From JAKAQB01 sp027320105 (GTDB lineage: Bacteria; Actinomycetota; Acidimicrobiia; Acidimicrobiales; Palsa-688), in NCBI GenBank assembly GCA_027320105.1, contig DAHVMA010000053.1, positions 24,317 to 88,316 on the forward strand: DNA of 64,000 bases, read 5' to 3'. Of the stretch, positions 33,230 through 40,771 are shown in pieces. Below the pieces are notes generated by a model. It had not been told where the DNA came from and made no database searches. It was given only the letters and a program-made list of their open reading frames with translations. A program made the position numbers and the translations under genes. Every line of letters starts with the position of its first letter. Position 1 is the stretch's first letter.

Positions 33230-33433
33230 GTGCTGAGCAGCCACTGCACTACGCAGCCGACGCCGGCGTCCCTCTTCGGCGCGCTTGAGGGTCCGATCGT
33301 GCTCGAGCGGGACTACCCGTGGCCCGGCGGAGCGCAGGCGAAGACCATGGACGGGCCTTGCCCGATCCGCACCGACGCCACGACCATCTCCGTCGCGCGG
33401 CCGACGAGCTCCCCGGACCGGTGGACCGTATAG
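33230..33433 (+). CDS. whiB7 leader uORF, 67 codons
   Basis: GTG 33230 follows a strong AGGAAGGAG (33213-33222). The peptide starts VLSSHCTTQPTPASLFGALE. Its TAG stop (33431-33433) falls in the loop of hairpin gtggacc-gtata-ggtccac (33421-33439), so ribosome position directly affects folding of the leader. A uORF ahead of a terminator is the known layout of whiB7 leaders, where stalled ribosomes under antibiotic stress allow read-through into the gene. The peptide itself is probably not functional. Confidence 0.55.
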   Translation: MLSSHCTTQPTPASLFGALEGPIVLERDYPWPGGAQAKTMDGPCPIRTDATTISVARPTSSPDRWTV

Positions 33434-33489
33434 GTCCACCTCCGTTCGGACGCAGGGCTCCAAGGCCGCCGGGAAACCCCGGCGGCCTT
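33421..33489 (+). terminator. Attenuator: anti-terminator-type hairpin plus terminator before whiB7
   Basis: First hairpin: 7 bp gtggacc/ggtccac (33421-33439) spanning the uORF stop. Second: perfect 12-bp stem aaggccgccggg/cccggcggcctt (33462-33489) with a 4-nt loop, followed by cttcgttct. It stands 41 nt before the whiB7 start codon, so it must be read through for expression. Confidence 0.75.
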
Positions 33490-33530
33490 CTTCGTTCTCA
33501 CAGGACCACCGCAAGGAAGGGGAGAGCGAC

Positions 33531-33851
33531 GTGTTCGCCTCCGAAGTACTGGACGATGTGAACGAGCCCCTCGAGGTCACCGACTGGGACGAGGCCCTGT
33601 GCCGCGACGCCTCGGGAACCATGACGCTGCTGTTCTTCTCCGACGAGATCCCCGACATCCGTCGGGCAAAGATGATCTGCCTGGGCTGCCGCCTGGCCGA
33701 TCCGTGCCTTGCCGGCGCCCTCGAGCGGCGGGAGCCGGCCGGCGTGTGGGGCGGCGAGCTGTTCGCCAACGGCCGCATCCTGACCCAGAAGCGCAAACGG
33801 GGTCGGCCCCCAAAACACCGGCCGGCAGAGTCGATCCAGCTGACCGCGTGA
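33531..33851 (+). CDS. whiB7: WhiB7-like 4Fe-4S transcription factor
   Basis: 106 residues from GTG 33531 (GGAAGGGGAG upstream). The Wbl cysteines are C24, C50, C53 and C59 (C-x25-C-x2-C-x5-C), followed by GVWGGE (71-76) and a C-terminal KRKRGRPPK (87-95). The RGRP AT-hook is what separates WhiB7 from other Wbl proteins: it binds the A/T tract upstream of -35 while the Fe-S domain contacts SigA region 4. WhiB7 switches on intrinsic resistance to ribosome-targeting antibiotics. The full leader (promoter, uORF, attenuator) is present upstream, supporting the assignment. Candidate targets in this window were not identified. Confidence 0.88.
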   Translation: MFASEVLDDVNEPLEVTDWDEALCRDASGTMTLLFFSDEIPDIRRAKMICLGCRLADPCLAGALERREPAGVWGGELFANGRILTQKRKRGRPPKHRPAESIQLTA

Positions 33852-33916
33852 GCCTCGAGCCACGCGGTCAGCTGGCGGGCGCTGCATGTCCAGCCGTCTT
33901 CTACGATGGTCAGGGT

Positions 33917-33989
33917 GGGCGTTTAGCTCAGTTGGCAGAGCGCCGGCCTTACAAGCCGGTGGCCGGGGGTTCGAGTCCCTCAACGCCCA
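33917..33989 (+). tRNA. tRNA-Val (anticodon TAC)
   Basis: 73 nt: acceptor gggcgtt/aacgccc, D stem gctc/gagc, anticodon stem ccggc/gccgg around cttacaa with TAC at 33950-33952, T arm ggggg-ttcgagt-ccctc, discriminator A, no CCA. Possible -10 TACGAT at 33902-33907. A defence/toxin-antitoxin island begins after it, but no repeat of its 3' end was found to the right. Confidence 0.95.
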
Positions 33990-34140
33990 CTTTCTTGTCA
34001 CGGCGCGAGAACTCTGGCAAAGTCCCGTCTTGCCAGCAGGGTCGGCCAGCCGCCGAGCGCGGGGCCGAATCGTCACGTCGAGCTGGTTGCGCGGCCACGG
34101 AAGGTAGCCCGGCACTGGGCCGTAGGCGACCAGGGACTTC

Positions 34141-34980
34141 TCAGTCCGCCCCTTCTGGGTCAGCGAGGCGTCGGACGGCGAACTTGAAGGACTCCTTCGA
34201 CAAGACGCGGCGCTGCGCCTCGGCAGGGTCGTCCAGGAGCTCACCGACCAAGAGGCAGCGGACCACCCAGCGGAGCGCCTGATCATGCCGGTGTCGCTGC
34301 GCATGTGACAGCGTTCTCCGGCTCCCGGCATTGCCGTGGGCTACCGGGACCCTGAGAGAGAGGATGTTGGCGCAGAAGGCCGGCTCTGCCTCCAGGATCG
34401 CCCGACCGACCTTGCCAGGGGCAGCAAGTAGCTCAGCCACCACCTCCTTCAATGGCTTCCTGTTGGCACTGGAGAGAACCCGCCTGGCCCAGTCGCAAAT
34501 GCCGACGTCTACTCCAGCGGCGACGGCCACGTTGTGCACAGCTTCCACGCCCTTGGTGTGCTCGGCGTTGGGTGCCTGCGCGTTGAAGTCCTCTTCGTTG
34601 AGAAGGCTCGGTGGGTTGAGCTACGGGGGCAGGTAGTCGAGCTCGAATGCGATCGCGTCGAAGGCATCTGCGTCGAGGTGTCGCCCGGACACCCCACCCT
34701 CAACTAGGAAGGTGGTCTTTGAGTCCGTGCCCGACCAGGAGGACTCCACGCCATGCACAGCGAACAGGGTGATGTCGTCGCCTGCATTGGTGTGGCCGTG
34801 GACGACGCGATAGACGACCTGCCTCAGGCCACGTCTTGGCCCTTGCGCATCGTCCGGCCGCGACAGAGAGCCGTACACGGTGAGCGCGGCATCCCCACCC
34901 TGGAAGCTGAATGATCCCGGCACTGCCTCCTCGACGCGCCCAGGTAGCCACCAGCGTCCTTCTGCTGAGAGGTTGTCCAT
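34141..34980 (-). pseudogene. ApeA-like anti-phage HEPN gene, broken by an in-frame TAG
   Basis: From ATG 34980 the frame encodes GRWWLPGRVEEAVPGSFSFQ, GGDAALTVYGSLS, FLVEGGVSGRHLDADAF: the start of an ApeA N-terminal domain. It reaches TAG at 34621-34623, but the very same frame continues LNPPSLLNEEDFNAQAPNAE through a helical HEPN domain ending at 34141, with LRVPVAHGNAG giving R-x4-H. So one amber codon splits an otherwise open 280-codon frame. The N-terminal domain is also about half its usual length, so an internal deletion near the stop is likely. ApeA is an abortive-infection-type RNase. Probably inactive; a downstream GTG 34548 could still make the HEPN part. Confidence 0.6.
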
Positions 34981-35091
34981 CGTCGGCAATGATCGCGCCG
35001 GGATGCGACGCCTACGAAAGACGGACAATGGCCACCTGTTCGTTGATGGCGGACGTTCACGCTACGGCCCCACGCCCGGTACGCTTCGGAC

Positions 35092-35391
35092 GTGGCCCGA
35101 GCCGTACCTACGATCGACGCCCTGCGGGGCCGCCGGGAGGCGATCTTGGCCGCCGCTCTTCGTCGTCACGCGTCGAGGGTGCGGGTTTTCGGGTCGGTCG
35201 CCCGAGGCGATGCCGGACCGTCCAGCGACGTCGATCTCCTCGTTGACTTCGAGGCGGAGGCGTCGCTCCTCGATCAGGTGGGGCTCACCCAGGATCTGGA
35301 AGCCTTGCTGCAGATGCCCGTCGACGTGATCTCGACCGGGGCTCTCCGACCGCGCCATCACCGAATCAGCGAGGAAGCGATCGATCTATGA
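35092..35391 (+). CDS. mntA: MntA-type nucleotidyltransferase antitoxin
   Basis: 99 residues from GTG 35092. VRVFGSVARGDAGPSSDVDL (about 30-49) is the GSxxRG...DxD motif of minimal nucleotidyltransferases. In the MntA-HepT system this protein AMPylates (poly-AMPylates) the HepT toxin on a tyrosine next to its active site. Overlaps hepT as ATGA (35388-35391), the standard two-gene layout. Confidence 0.88.
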   Translation: MARAVPTIDALRGRREAILAAALRRHASRVRVFGSVARGDAGPSSDVDLLVDFEAEASLLDQVGLTQDLEALLQMPVDVISTGALRPRHHRISEEAIDL

Positions 35392-35810
35392 CGGCCGCTC
35401 GCCGGAACTTCGATGACCTCTTGGAAGACTTGGCCGAAGCCGTCGACGCGGCCGCCGAGCTGGTTGCCCTCGGCAAGGATCGCTGGGAGGGCGAACGGCC
35501 GCTCCGCCTCGCAGGCGAGGCAGTGGTCGGACGCCTCGGCGACATCGCAACGAAGCTCCCGATGGACCTCGTCGCTGGAACGAGTGAGCTGCCTTGGGCT
35601 GAGATCAAAGGCATGCGGATCGTTGTTGACCACGCGTACCACGGCATCGATTACGAGCGAGTCTGGCGAACGCTTCGCGACGACGTACCTGAGCTGGGTC
35701 GTGTCGTGCAGAGATGGATCGCCGCACAGCGCGGTAGCGAGATCGGGCTTCCCTACAGGGAACGGGAAAGATCGCGAGATAGAGGGGACGACCTGGGGAT
35801 GGGTTTGTAG
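35388..35810 (+). CDS. hepT: HepT-type HEPN RNase toxin
   Basis: 140 residues. GMRIVVDHAYHGIDYERVW carries R77-x4-H82-x-Y84, the RX4HXY active site and AMPylation tyrosine of HepT toxins. Helical bundle of normal length plus a charged Arg/Asp/Glu tail (about 118-140) that overlaps the end of the facing HTH fragment. Intact, unlike most defence genes nearby. Confidence 0.88.
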   Translation: MTAARRNFDDLLEDLAEAVDAAAELVALGKDRWEGERPLRLAGEAVVGRLGDIATKLPMDLVAGTSELPWAEIKGMRIVVDHAYHGIDYERVWRTLRDDVPELGRVVQRWIAAQRGSEIGLPYRERERSRDRGDDLGMGL

Positions 35811-36274
35811 ATCACTGGTGCCGAGATCGACGGGATTGCTGTTTGTTGCGTGAGGTCGAGGCCTTCCTTGTGTGGCACCATCGATTGGTGGTCTGTACGT
35901 CGCCGACCTTTTGGCCGGAGGGTGACGCCAGCGTCTTTCAAGGCGCGCCGGACGGTGCTCGCCGCCCCGCCCAACTGCGCAGCCACCGAATCGGCCGACT
36001 GACCCTCGGCGTAGAGCCGGGCGGCCCGATCCGCCTCGTCGCCCTGGAGCGCCCTGCGATCCCGCTTCGGGACGCCGTGGCGTCGAACATGCCCGAGCAC
36101 CGTCGTCCGGTTCACACCGAACGACGTCGCCAGCCCCTCGACGGGGACACCCCGCCGGTAAGCAGTCTGGTGCTGCCCGGCGGGCTCGCCTTCGCGTTCG
36201 CCCTCCTCTCGCTGCCAGTTTCCGGCTCGGCGTGCATGGCGAGTGGCGGCCCCGGACGCCAGACGGTCATCCAC
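35753..36274 (-). CDS. HTH protein fragment of recombinase/transposase type
   Basis: Residues about 40-120 contain two HTH-like repeats: RGVPVEGLATSFGVNRTTVL, GHVRRHGVPKRD, then ADRAARLYAEGQSADSVAAQ and STVRRALKDAGVTLRPKGRR. This double HTH is common in actinobacterial serine-recombinase-linked and resolvase-like proteins. The first ~35 residues look out of frame (low-complexity R/E/G), so the real start is lost, and the last ~25 residues read into the hepT end. Probably a decayed mobile-element gene; kept as a coding piece with an uncertain start. Confidence 0.45.
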   Translation of the reverse strand: MDDRLASGAATRHARRAGNWQREEGEREGEPAGQHQTAYRRGVPVEGLATSFGVNRTTVLGHVRRHGVPKRDRRALQGDEADRAARLYAEGQSADSVAAQLGGAASTVRRALKDAGVTLRPKGRRRTDHQSMVPHKEGLDLTQQTAIPSISAPVIYKPIPRSSPLSRDLSRSL

Positions 36275-36383
36275 TGCACCACGACAGGCCTCGCACTGCC
36301 TTCAGGCCGAGGCCCGTTCCCGCGGCGGCGCTGCTTGCGAGGCTGCGAGGTCCCAGACCGGGGAGTTTGGCCGCAGGCGACGA

Positions 36384-36405
36384 TTAGGCGTATAGTTAGG
36401 CGTAT
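36384..36405 (+). promoter_or_regulatory. Direct-repeat operator with -10 at the RHH antitoxin start
   Basis: ttaggcgtat occurs at 36384-36393 and 36396-36405, 12 bp (about one helical turn) apart; the second copy covers the ATG. TATAGT (36391-36396) is a good -10 exactly 7 nt before ATG 36404. The antitoxin dimer probably binds these repeats to repress its own leaderless transcript. Confidence 0.6.
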
Positions 36406-36658
36406 GCCACGGCTGCAGGTCTATCTTCCCGACGAGCTGTATCGCGTCGTCAAGGAGCGCCAACTCCCCGCATCAGAGCTCCTACAGGGCGCGGTTCGCA
36501 CGGAGTTGCGACGCCGTGCGCTCCTCGAGGAGACGGACCGCTACCTGTCCGAGCTGGTTGACGAAGTGGGAGAGCCTTCGCCTGCATCGGTGGGACGAGC
36601 CGAACGGCTAGTCCAGCGCGTATGCGGAGGGAATGACGGCTCGCCCAAGGCGAGGTGA
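36404..36658 (+). CDS. RHH-type antitoxin
   Basis: 84 residues. MPRLQVYLPDELYRVVKERQ, then LPASELLQGAVRTELRRRAL: a ribbon-helix-helix N terminus (beta strand 1-8, two helices) of VapB/CopG type, with a helical C-terminal toxin-binding tail (RYLSELVDEVGEP). The stop overlaps the PIN gene start (GTGA, 36655-36658). Start fixed by the leaderless promoter. Confidence 0.8.
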   Translation: MPRLQVYLPDELYRVVKERQLPASELLQGAVRTELRRRALLEETDRYLSELVDEVGEPSPASVGRAERLVQRVCGGNDGSPKAR

Positions 36659-37041
36659 AGGTGTTGGTCCTCGACTCCGGGGGAGTGAGCTTCCTCGCCA
36701 AGCGGAACCAGGAGGCAGTCGCCACCATCCGCGCGCTGGTCAGAGAGTGAGAGTGGCCACCGCTGGTTCCATCCGTTGTCCTTGTCGAGTCGGTCTCGGG
36801 ACGCCAGCGCGACGACGCCCCGGCGAACCGGCTGCTCAAGACCTGCGACGTCAGGGAGGAACTGGCAGTGCCGCTCGCTCGCCGCGCAGGCGGGCTCCGA
36901 CACCGCGCCCGGCGTGGCTCCGCTGTCGATGCCATCGTCGTTGCCAGTGCCGAGCCGGGAGGCGTCGTCCTCTCCGGTGACGTCGAGGATCTCGGAGCAC
37001 TCGCGTCTTACGCCAAAGGCGTCCGCGTCGAGCGGATCTGA
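36655..37041 (+). pseudogene. PIN-domain toxin (VapC-like) with in-frame TGA
   Basis: From GTG 36655 the frame reads VKVLVLDSGGVSFLAKRNQE...LVRE, then TGA (36748-36750), then continues in the same frame EWPPLVPSVVLVESVSGRQR ... GSAVDAIVVASAEPGGVVLS GDVEDL to TGA 37041. All PIN acidic positions are present (VLDS; VES; VDAIVVA; SGDVEDL). A single-base change from GGA to TGA explains the break. Full length would be 128 residues, normal for VapC. Its RHH antitoxin is intact. Probably inactive, unless TGA is read through. Confidence 0.7.
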
Positions 37042-37094
37042 GGTCGCCCATAATCTCCAGCAGCTGGCTGGCTACCCGCGCCCCCGGCCGCCGG

Positions 37095-37331
37095 TTGTCG
37101 AGCGCAGAACGACGACAACAGGCGAGGATCTTCAGCGCTCGGTACCCGGCATGGGGCCGATCGGGGCTTTCTGGGTTCATCGTCGGCAGCGAGGACGAGA
37201 TCCTCGATCTCGGTGTTGACCGGCTGGTCAGGTTCCCGAGATTGTTCGCCTTCGAGCTGGACGTGCTCGTCGCGGCCGGCTTCGACGTCGTGGCGACGTT
37301 CTGCAGCCCGCACGTGGGGTCGATACTGTAG
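37095..37331 (+). CDS. Hypothetical protein, doubtful
   Basis: 78 residues from TTG 37095. The C-terminal part, FPRLFAFELDVLVAAGFDVV ATFCSPHVG, has protein-like hydrophobic patterning; the N terminus does not. No family recognised and no ribosome binding site. It could be the remnant of a larger gene, as it lies between two toxin-antitoxin modules. Confidence 0.25.
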   Translation: MSSAERRQQARIFSARYPAWGRSGLSGFIVGSEDEILDLGVDRLVRFPRLFAFELDVLVAAGFDVVATFCSPHVGSIL

Positions 37332-37378
37332 GAGCCTCCAAACAGAGCATTCGCAATGCGGCACCGCACGACCGGTGG

Positions 37379-37792
37379 TCACGGCGTCGGGATCGTTTGG
37401 AAACGCTGCCTCCCGCGATACCGGTAGATCTGAAAGTCAGTATCGAGGGTGAAGATCCGCCGGTCACCGCGCTCCTCTGCCAGCGCCACGAGGGTGGCGT
37501 CCGCCAGGTCCATCGGTCGATCCGCGTACTGGTTCATCAACCGAGCGCTCCGGTTGACGGCGGATGGCGAGAGGTCTGCGACGACGAGACGGTCAGATGA
37601 CATGAGGCGCCAGAGCGCTTGCTGAGCCCGAATGCCACCGGCGCGAGCGAGCAGGTACATCGCTTCGGTGAACGCCGGCCAAGTCGTGACGAGCGGGAGG
37701 GTCAGCTGATCGAGCGCATCCACGCACGAAGTGTGATCGGGTTCGTCGGCATCGATGATCGCGATGAGCGGCCCCGCGTCGGCGAGCGTCAC
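37379..37792 (-). CDS. vapC: PIN-domain ribonuclease toxin (VapC family)
   Basis: 137 residues from GTG 37792. TLADAGPLIAIIDADEPDHT (first Asp), AFTEAMYLLARAGG (Glu), DRPMDLADATLVALAEERG (Asp) and IFTLDTDFQIYR (Asp) place all four catalytic acids of the PIN fold. VapC toxins cut tRNA or rRNA. Start overlaps the antitoxin stop (GTGA). It appears intact. Confidence 0.88.
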   Translation of the reverse strand: MTLADAGPLIAIIDADEPDHTSCVDALDQLTLPLVTTWPAFTEAMYLLARAGGIRAQQALWRLMSSDRLVVADLSPSAVNRSARLMNQYADRPMDLADATLVALAEERGDRRIFTLDTDFQIYRYRGRQRFQTIPTP

Positions 37793-38034
37793 CGGCTCGT
37801 GTGGTCCTCCGCCAGCGACTCGCGGAAGGCGGCGCCGGTCCGGCGAGCTCGGCCGCCACCGCCGTGGACCACCCCGGCTACGTCAACGAAGCGCTCGCTC
37901 GGGCGGCCGGCCAGGGTCTCATCGGCTCGCTCTGCCGCAGCTCGCCGGAGGAACTCGGACACGGATTCGCCCTTCGCCGCTGCTGCGCGGCGCACCTTCT
38001 CGTCGAGGTCGGGATCAAGACGGAGACTTCGCAT
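37789..38034 (-). CDS. vapB: RHH-type antitoxin (VapB-like)
   Basis: 81 residues from ATG 38034: MRSLRLDPDLDEKVRRAAAA, then KGESVSEFLRRAAAERADE, a ribbon-helix-helix DNA-binding start, and a Gly/Arg-rich toxin-binding tail. Start chosen because a -10 box (TACACT on this strand, 38046-38041) ends 6 nt before it; a GTG at 38052 is in frame but lies upstream of the expected transcript start. Partner of the PIN toxin by GTGA overlap. Confidence 0.8.
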   Translation of the reverse strand: MRSLRLDPDLDEKVRRAAAAKGESVSEFLRRAAAERADETLAGRPSERFVDVAGVVHGGGGRARRTGAAFRESLAEDHTSR

Positions 38035-38040
38035 TCGCTC

Positions 38041-38073
38041 AGTGTATCGCACTGGTGACGACTGTGATACGCG
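38041..38073 (-). promoter_or_regulatory. Promoter/operator of the VapBC-like pair
   Basis: On the minus strand, TACACT (38046-38041) lies 6 nt from the antitoxin ATG (leaderless). Upstream, gtatcac and gtgcgatac form an imperfect inverted repeat (about 38044-38073), a likely antitoxin operator. Confidence 0.4.
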
Positions 38074-38477
38074 ATCACGCGTCCCTTCCTCGGCACCTGC
38101 TCACATCGAGCGGCGAAGGCGTTTCCGCACGTCGTGGAGGTTCTCCATGATATGAAGAGGAGCCGGTTGAGGTTGTCAAAGCTCGGTAGTGGGCCTCAGT
38201 TCCGGTGGGTCGCGCGAGCCGGGGTCAAGGGCGACGGGCGGAGCCCGGCGTCCCGGGGGGACCCGAAGGGCCCTTGACGCCGGCGTTGTGGGAGTTGGGT
38301 GCGGGATCATCATGGGTTTGGACCGCCAAGCAGATCGGCGATCTCCCTTACAATTGAGCATCGGCGGCGTCGCTGGACGCAACGTCGTGCTCAGTCCGCT
38401 TCGGGAGAGGCGGGGATCAGCATGGCGCCGCCATCCGCGGTTGCACGCTCCGGCAGCTTGCAGCGAGACTCCGTTCG
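38074..38477. other. 404-nt region without a supported gene
   Basis: Contains inverted GC-rich blocks (cgggtccccccggga-like around 38240-38275) and short frames only. Composition dips in GC near 38330-38360 (cttacaattgagc). It may be the end of the toxin-antitoxin island or the decayed 5' part of the gene ending at 38642. Confidence 0.3.
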
Positions 38478-38642
38478 ATGACCAAGTATCGGCGTGCCCA
38501 CCGGGCGGTGATGGGGCAGTTCGCACAGCCGAGGGGGCCGGGGGACCTGGCGGTGGGCTGGGCCATGGCCCGCTTCAAAGGCGCCGTCCGATCCAAGGGA
38601 GGGGACGCGCACCGCTTGGCGACCGTCGCCACCCCTGCATGA
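38478..38642 (+). CDS. 54-residue ORF coupled to the MMPL gene
   Basis: ATG 38478 opens a frame MTKYRRAHRAVMGQFAQPRG ... that ends with a TGA overlapping the MMPL ATG (ATGA, 38639-38642). MGQFAQPRGPGDLAVGWAMA resembles the N terminus of class I SAM methyltransferases (G-x-F-x-x-P-x-G), so it may be the truncated start of one, kept because it couples translation to the transporter. No ribosome binding site is obvious. Confidence 0.3.
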   Translation: MTKYRRAHRAVMGQFAQPRGPGDLAVGWAMARFKGAVRSKGGDAHRLATVATPA

Positions 38643-40771
38643 GGGCGGGCCCCAACAGAGGTGCGGCGCAGCGGTGGTGGCGGGGAGCCATCGCCGCCCC
38701 TGCTGGCCGGCGGGCAAAGTGGGTGTTCGTCCTCGGGTGGCTGGTGATCCTGGTGCTCGCCGGGCCTTTCGCCGGGAAGCTGGCCAGCGTCGAGAGCAAC
38801 AACGCCGTCGCCTACCTGCCGGCCTCGGCGCAGTCGACCAAGGTCAACAGCGCGCTCGCCCACTTCCCCGGTGGCCAGCAGACGCCCGGCGTGGTTGTTT
38901 ACGTCGCCCGCGGCAGGTTGACGGCGGCTGACCGGGCGCTCGTCGCGAGCCAGCGCGCCGAGGCCGCGCGGCGGGTGCCCGACTTCAAGCCGGCCGCGAT
39001 CGGCCAGTCCAGGGACGGGCGGGCGCTCGAGTACGGCTTCGAGGTGCAGCAGCCTGATGCCACCAAGCTCGCCAATGACATCACCGCGCTCCGGCGGATC
39101 GCGGTGGGTGGGCCGGGCCTGAAGGCGTACACAACCGGCGCGGCCGGGCTGCTCGCCGACTCGATGAACGCTTTCAAGGGCATCGACGGGATCCTGCTGG
39201 TAGTCACCGGGATCGTGGTGATCGTGCTGCTGCTGCTCATCTACCGCAGCCCCACCCTCTGGGCGGTGCCGGTCCTGAGCGTGGCGGGGGCGATCAGCGT
39301 TTCGGACTGGGCGGTCTACCAGTTGGCCCGCCACGCCGGGCTGGTGGTGAGCGGGCAGAGCGGCGGCATCCTGACCGTGCTCGTCTTCGGTGCCGGCACC
39401 GACTACGCGCTGCTGCTCACCGCCCGCTACCGGGAGGAGCTACACCGCCACGAGGACCGCCACGACGCGATGCGCGCCGCACTCGGCCGCGCCGCTCCGG
39501 CGATCGTCGCGTCTGGCGCGACGGTCATCCTGGGCCTGCTGTGCCTGCTGGCAGCCAAGCTCAACAGCGAGAGTGGGCTCGGGCCGATTGGCGCCATCGC
39601 CATCGGCTCAGCCCTGCTGGCGCAGCTCACGTTCCTGCCTGCGTTGCTGGTCGTGCTCGGCCGGCGGCTGTTCTGGCCGGCCCGGCCGACCTACGGCGCC
39701 GGCGCGGACCAAGAGGCAGGGCTGTGGGCTCGCATCGCCCGGCGCGTCGCGCGCCGTCCCCGCCCCGTCTGGGTCGGCTCCACCCTCTTGCTGGTCGTGC
39801 TCGCCCTCGGCCTGTCCGGCCTGCACCTCGGGCTGGAGCAGGCCCAGGTGTTCGTCGAGGCCCCCCAGTCGGTGACCGGCCAGAAGATCTACGCGCAGCA
39901 CTTCCCCGCCGGTGGCGGGCAACCGGTCATCGTGATCGCCGGCGCCGCCAAGACCAGCCAGGTGCTCACCACCGTCAAGGGGGTGCCCGGGGTGAGCCAG
40001 GCTTTCCCGGTGGCGAGGGCGGCCGGCCAGGTGGAGACCGTCGCCGTCCTCGGTGTCGGGCCCGGCAGCCCGGCGGCGTTCGACGCCATCCGCACCATGC
40101 GATCCCGCTTGGCCGCGATCACCGGATCCGGCGCCATCGTCGGCGGCGAGACCGCGATAATGCTCGACACCAACACCGCCGCGGCGGCGGACCGCTACGT
40201 GGTGATGCCCCTCGTGCTGGTGGTCGTGATGATCGTCCTCGGCCTGCTGCTGCGAGCGGTCGTCGCGCCCGTGCTGCTCGCTGCCACCGTGGTCCTGTCG
40301 TTCGCGGCGGCGATGGGCGTGAGCGCGGTCGTCTTCGACGCCGTCGGCTTCGCAGGCGTGGACCAGACGATCCCGCTCCTGGCGTTCATCTTCCTCGTTG
40401 CCCTGGGTGTCGACTACAACATCTTCCTGGTCAGCCGCATCCGGGAAGAGGCCCTGCACCGCGGCACGCGAGAAGGCGCTATCGCCGGGGTGCGGGTCAC
40501 CGGCGGGGTCATCACCTCCGCTGGCGTCGTGCTCGCCGCGACCTTCTCCGCCCTCACCGTCCTACCCCTCGTCGCGCTCTTGGAGATCGGCTTCATCGTC
40601 GCCTTCGGCGTCCTGCTCGACACCCTGCTGGTGCGCTCGGTGTTGGTGCCAGCGCTCATCTGCGACATCGGCCCCCCGGTGTGGTGGCCCAACCGGCTGG
40701 CCCGCCAGGACGGGCGGGCGCCGACCGAGAGCGCCGGTGGCATCGTCCGGCAGGAGGCACAACGGACGTGA
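38639..40771 (+). CDS. MMPL-family (RND superfamily) membrane transporter
   Basis: 710 residues from ATG 38639. Two RND halves: helix 1 (WVFVLGWLVILVLAGPFAG), a ~140-residue extracytoplasmic loop, helices 2-6 with FGAGTDYALLLTARYREEL, and the repeat with LGVDYNIFLVSRIREEA. The GxDYxxxL motif in each half is diagnostic. These use the proton gradient to export lipids, drugs or siderophores. After the stop a 26-codon frame starts by GTGA overlap (40768-40848) and may be a leftover of the next operon gene. Confidence 0.9.
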   Translation: MRAGPNRGAAQRWWRGAIAAPAGRRAKWVFVLGWLVILVLAGPFAGKLASVESNNAVAYLPASAQSTKVNSALAHFPGGQQTPGVVVYVARGRLTAADRALVASQRAEAARRVPDFKPAAIGQSRDGRALEYGFEVQQPDATKLANDITALRRIAVGGPGLKAYTTGAAGLLADSMNAFKGIDGILLVVTGIVVIVLLLLIYRSPTLWAVPVLSVAGAISVSDWAVYQLARHAGLVVSGQSGGILTVLVFGAGTDYALLLTARYREELHRHEDRHDAMRAALGRAAPAIVASGATVILGLLCLLAAKLNSESGLGPIGAIAIGSALLAQLTFLPALLVVLGRRLFWPARPTYGAGADQEAGLWARIARRVARRPRPVWVGSTLLLVVLALGLSGLHLGLEQAQVFVEAPQSVTGQKIYAQHFPAGGGQPVIVIAGAAKTSQVLTTVKGVPGVSQAFPVARAAGQVETVAVLGVGPGSPAAFDAIRTMRSRLAAITGSGAIVGGETAIMLDTNTAAAADRYVVMPLVLVVVMIVLGLLLRAVVAPVLLAATVVLSFAAAMGVSAVVFDAVGFAGVDQTIPLLAFIFLVALGVDYNIFLVSRIREEALHRGTREGAIAGVRVTGGVITSAGVVLAATFSALTVLPLVALLEIGFIVAFGVLLDTLLVRSVLVPALICDIGPPVWWPNRLARQDGRAPTESAGGIVRQEAQRT

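Noticed and set aside
36748..36750. TGA read as selenocysteine or a recoded sense codon
   Set aside because: TGA is the common stop codon of confident genes here, there is no Sec-insertion-type hairpin seen, and the expected residue at this place is Gly.
33990..38160. tRNA-Val island as an integrated element with att repeats
   Set aside because: No copy of the tRNA-Val 3' end was found to the right of the island, so integration there is not shown.
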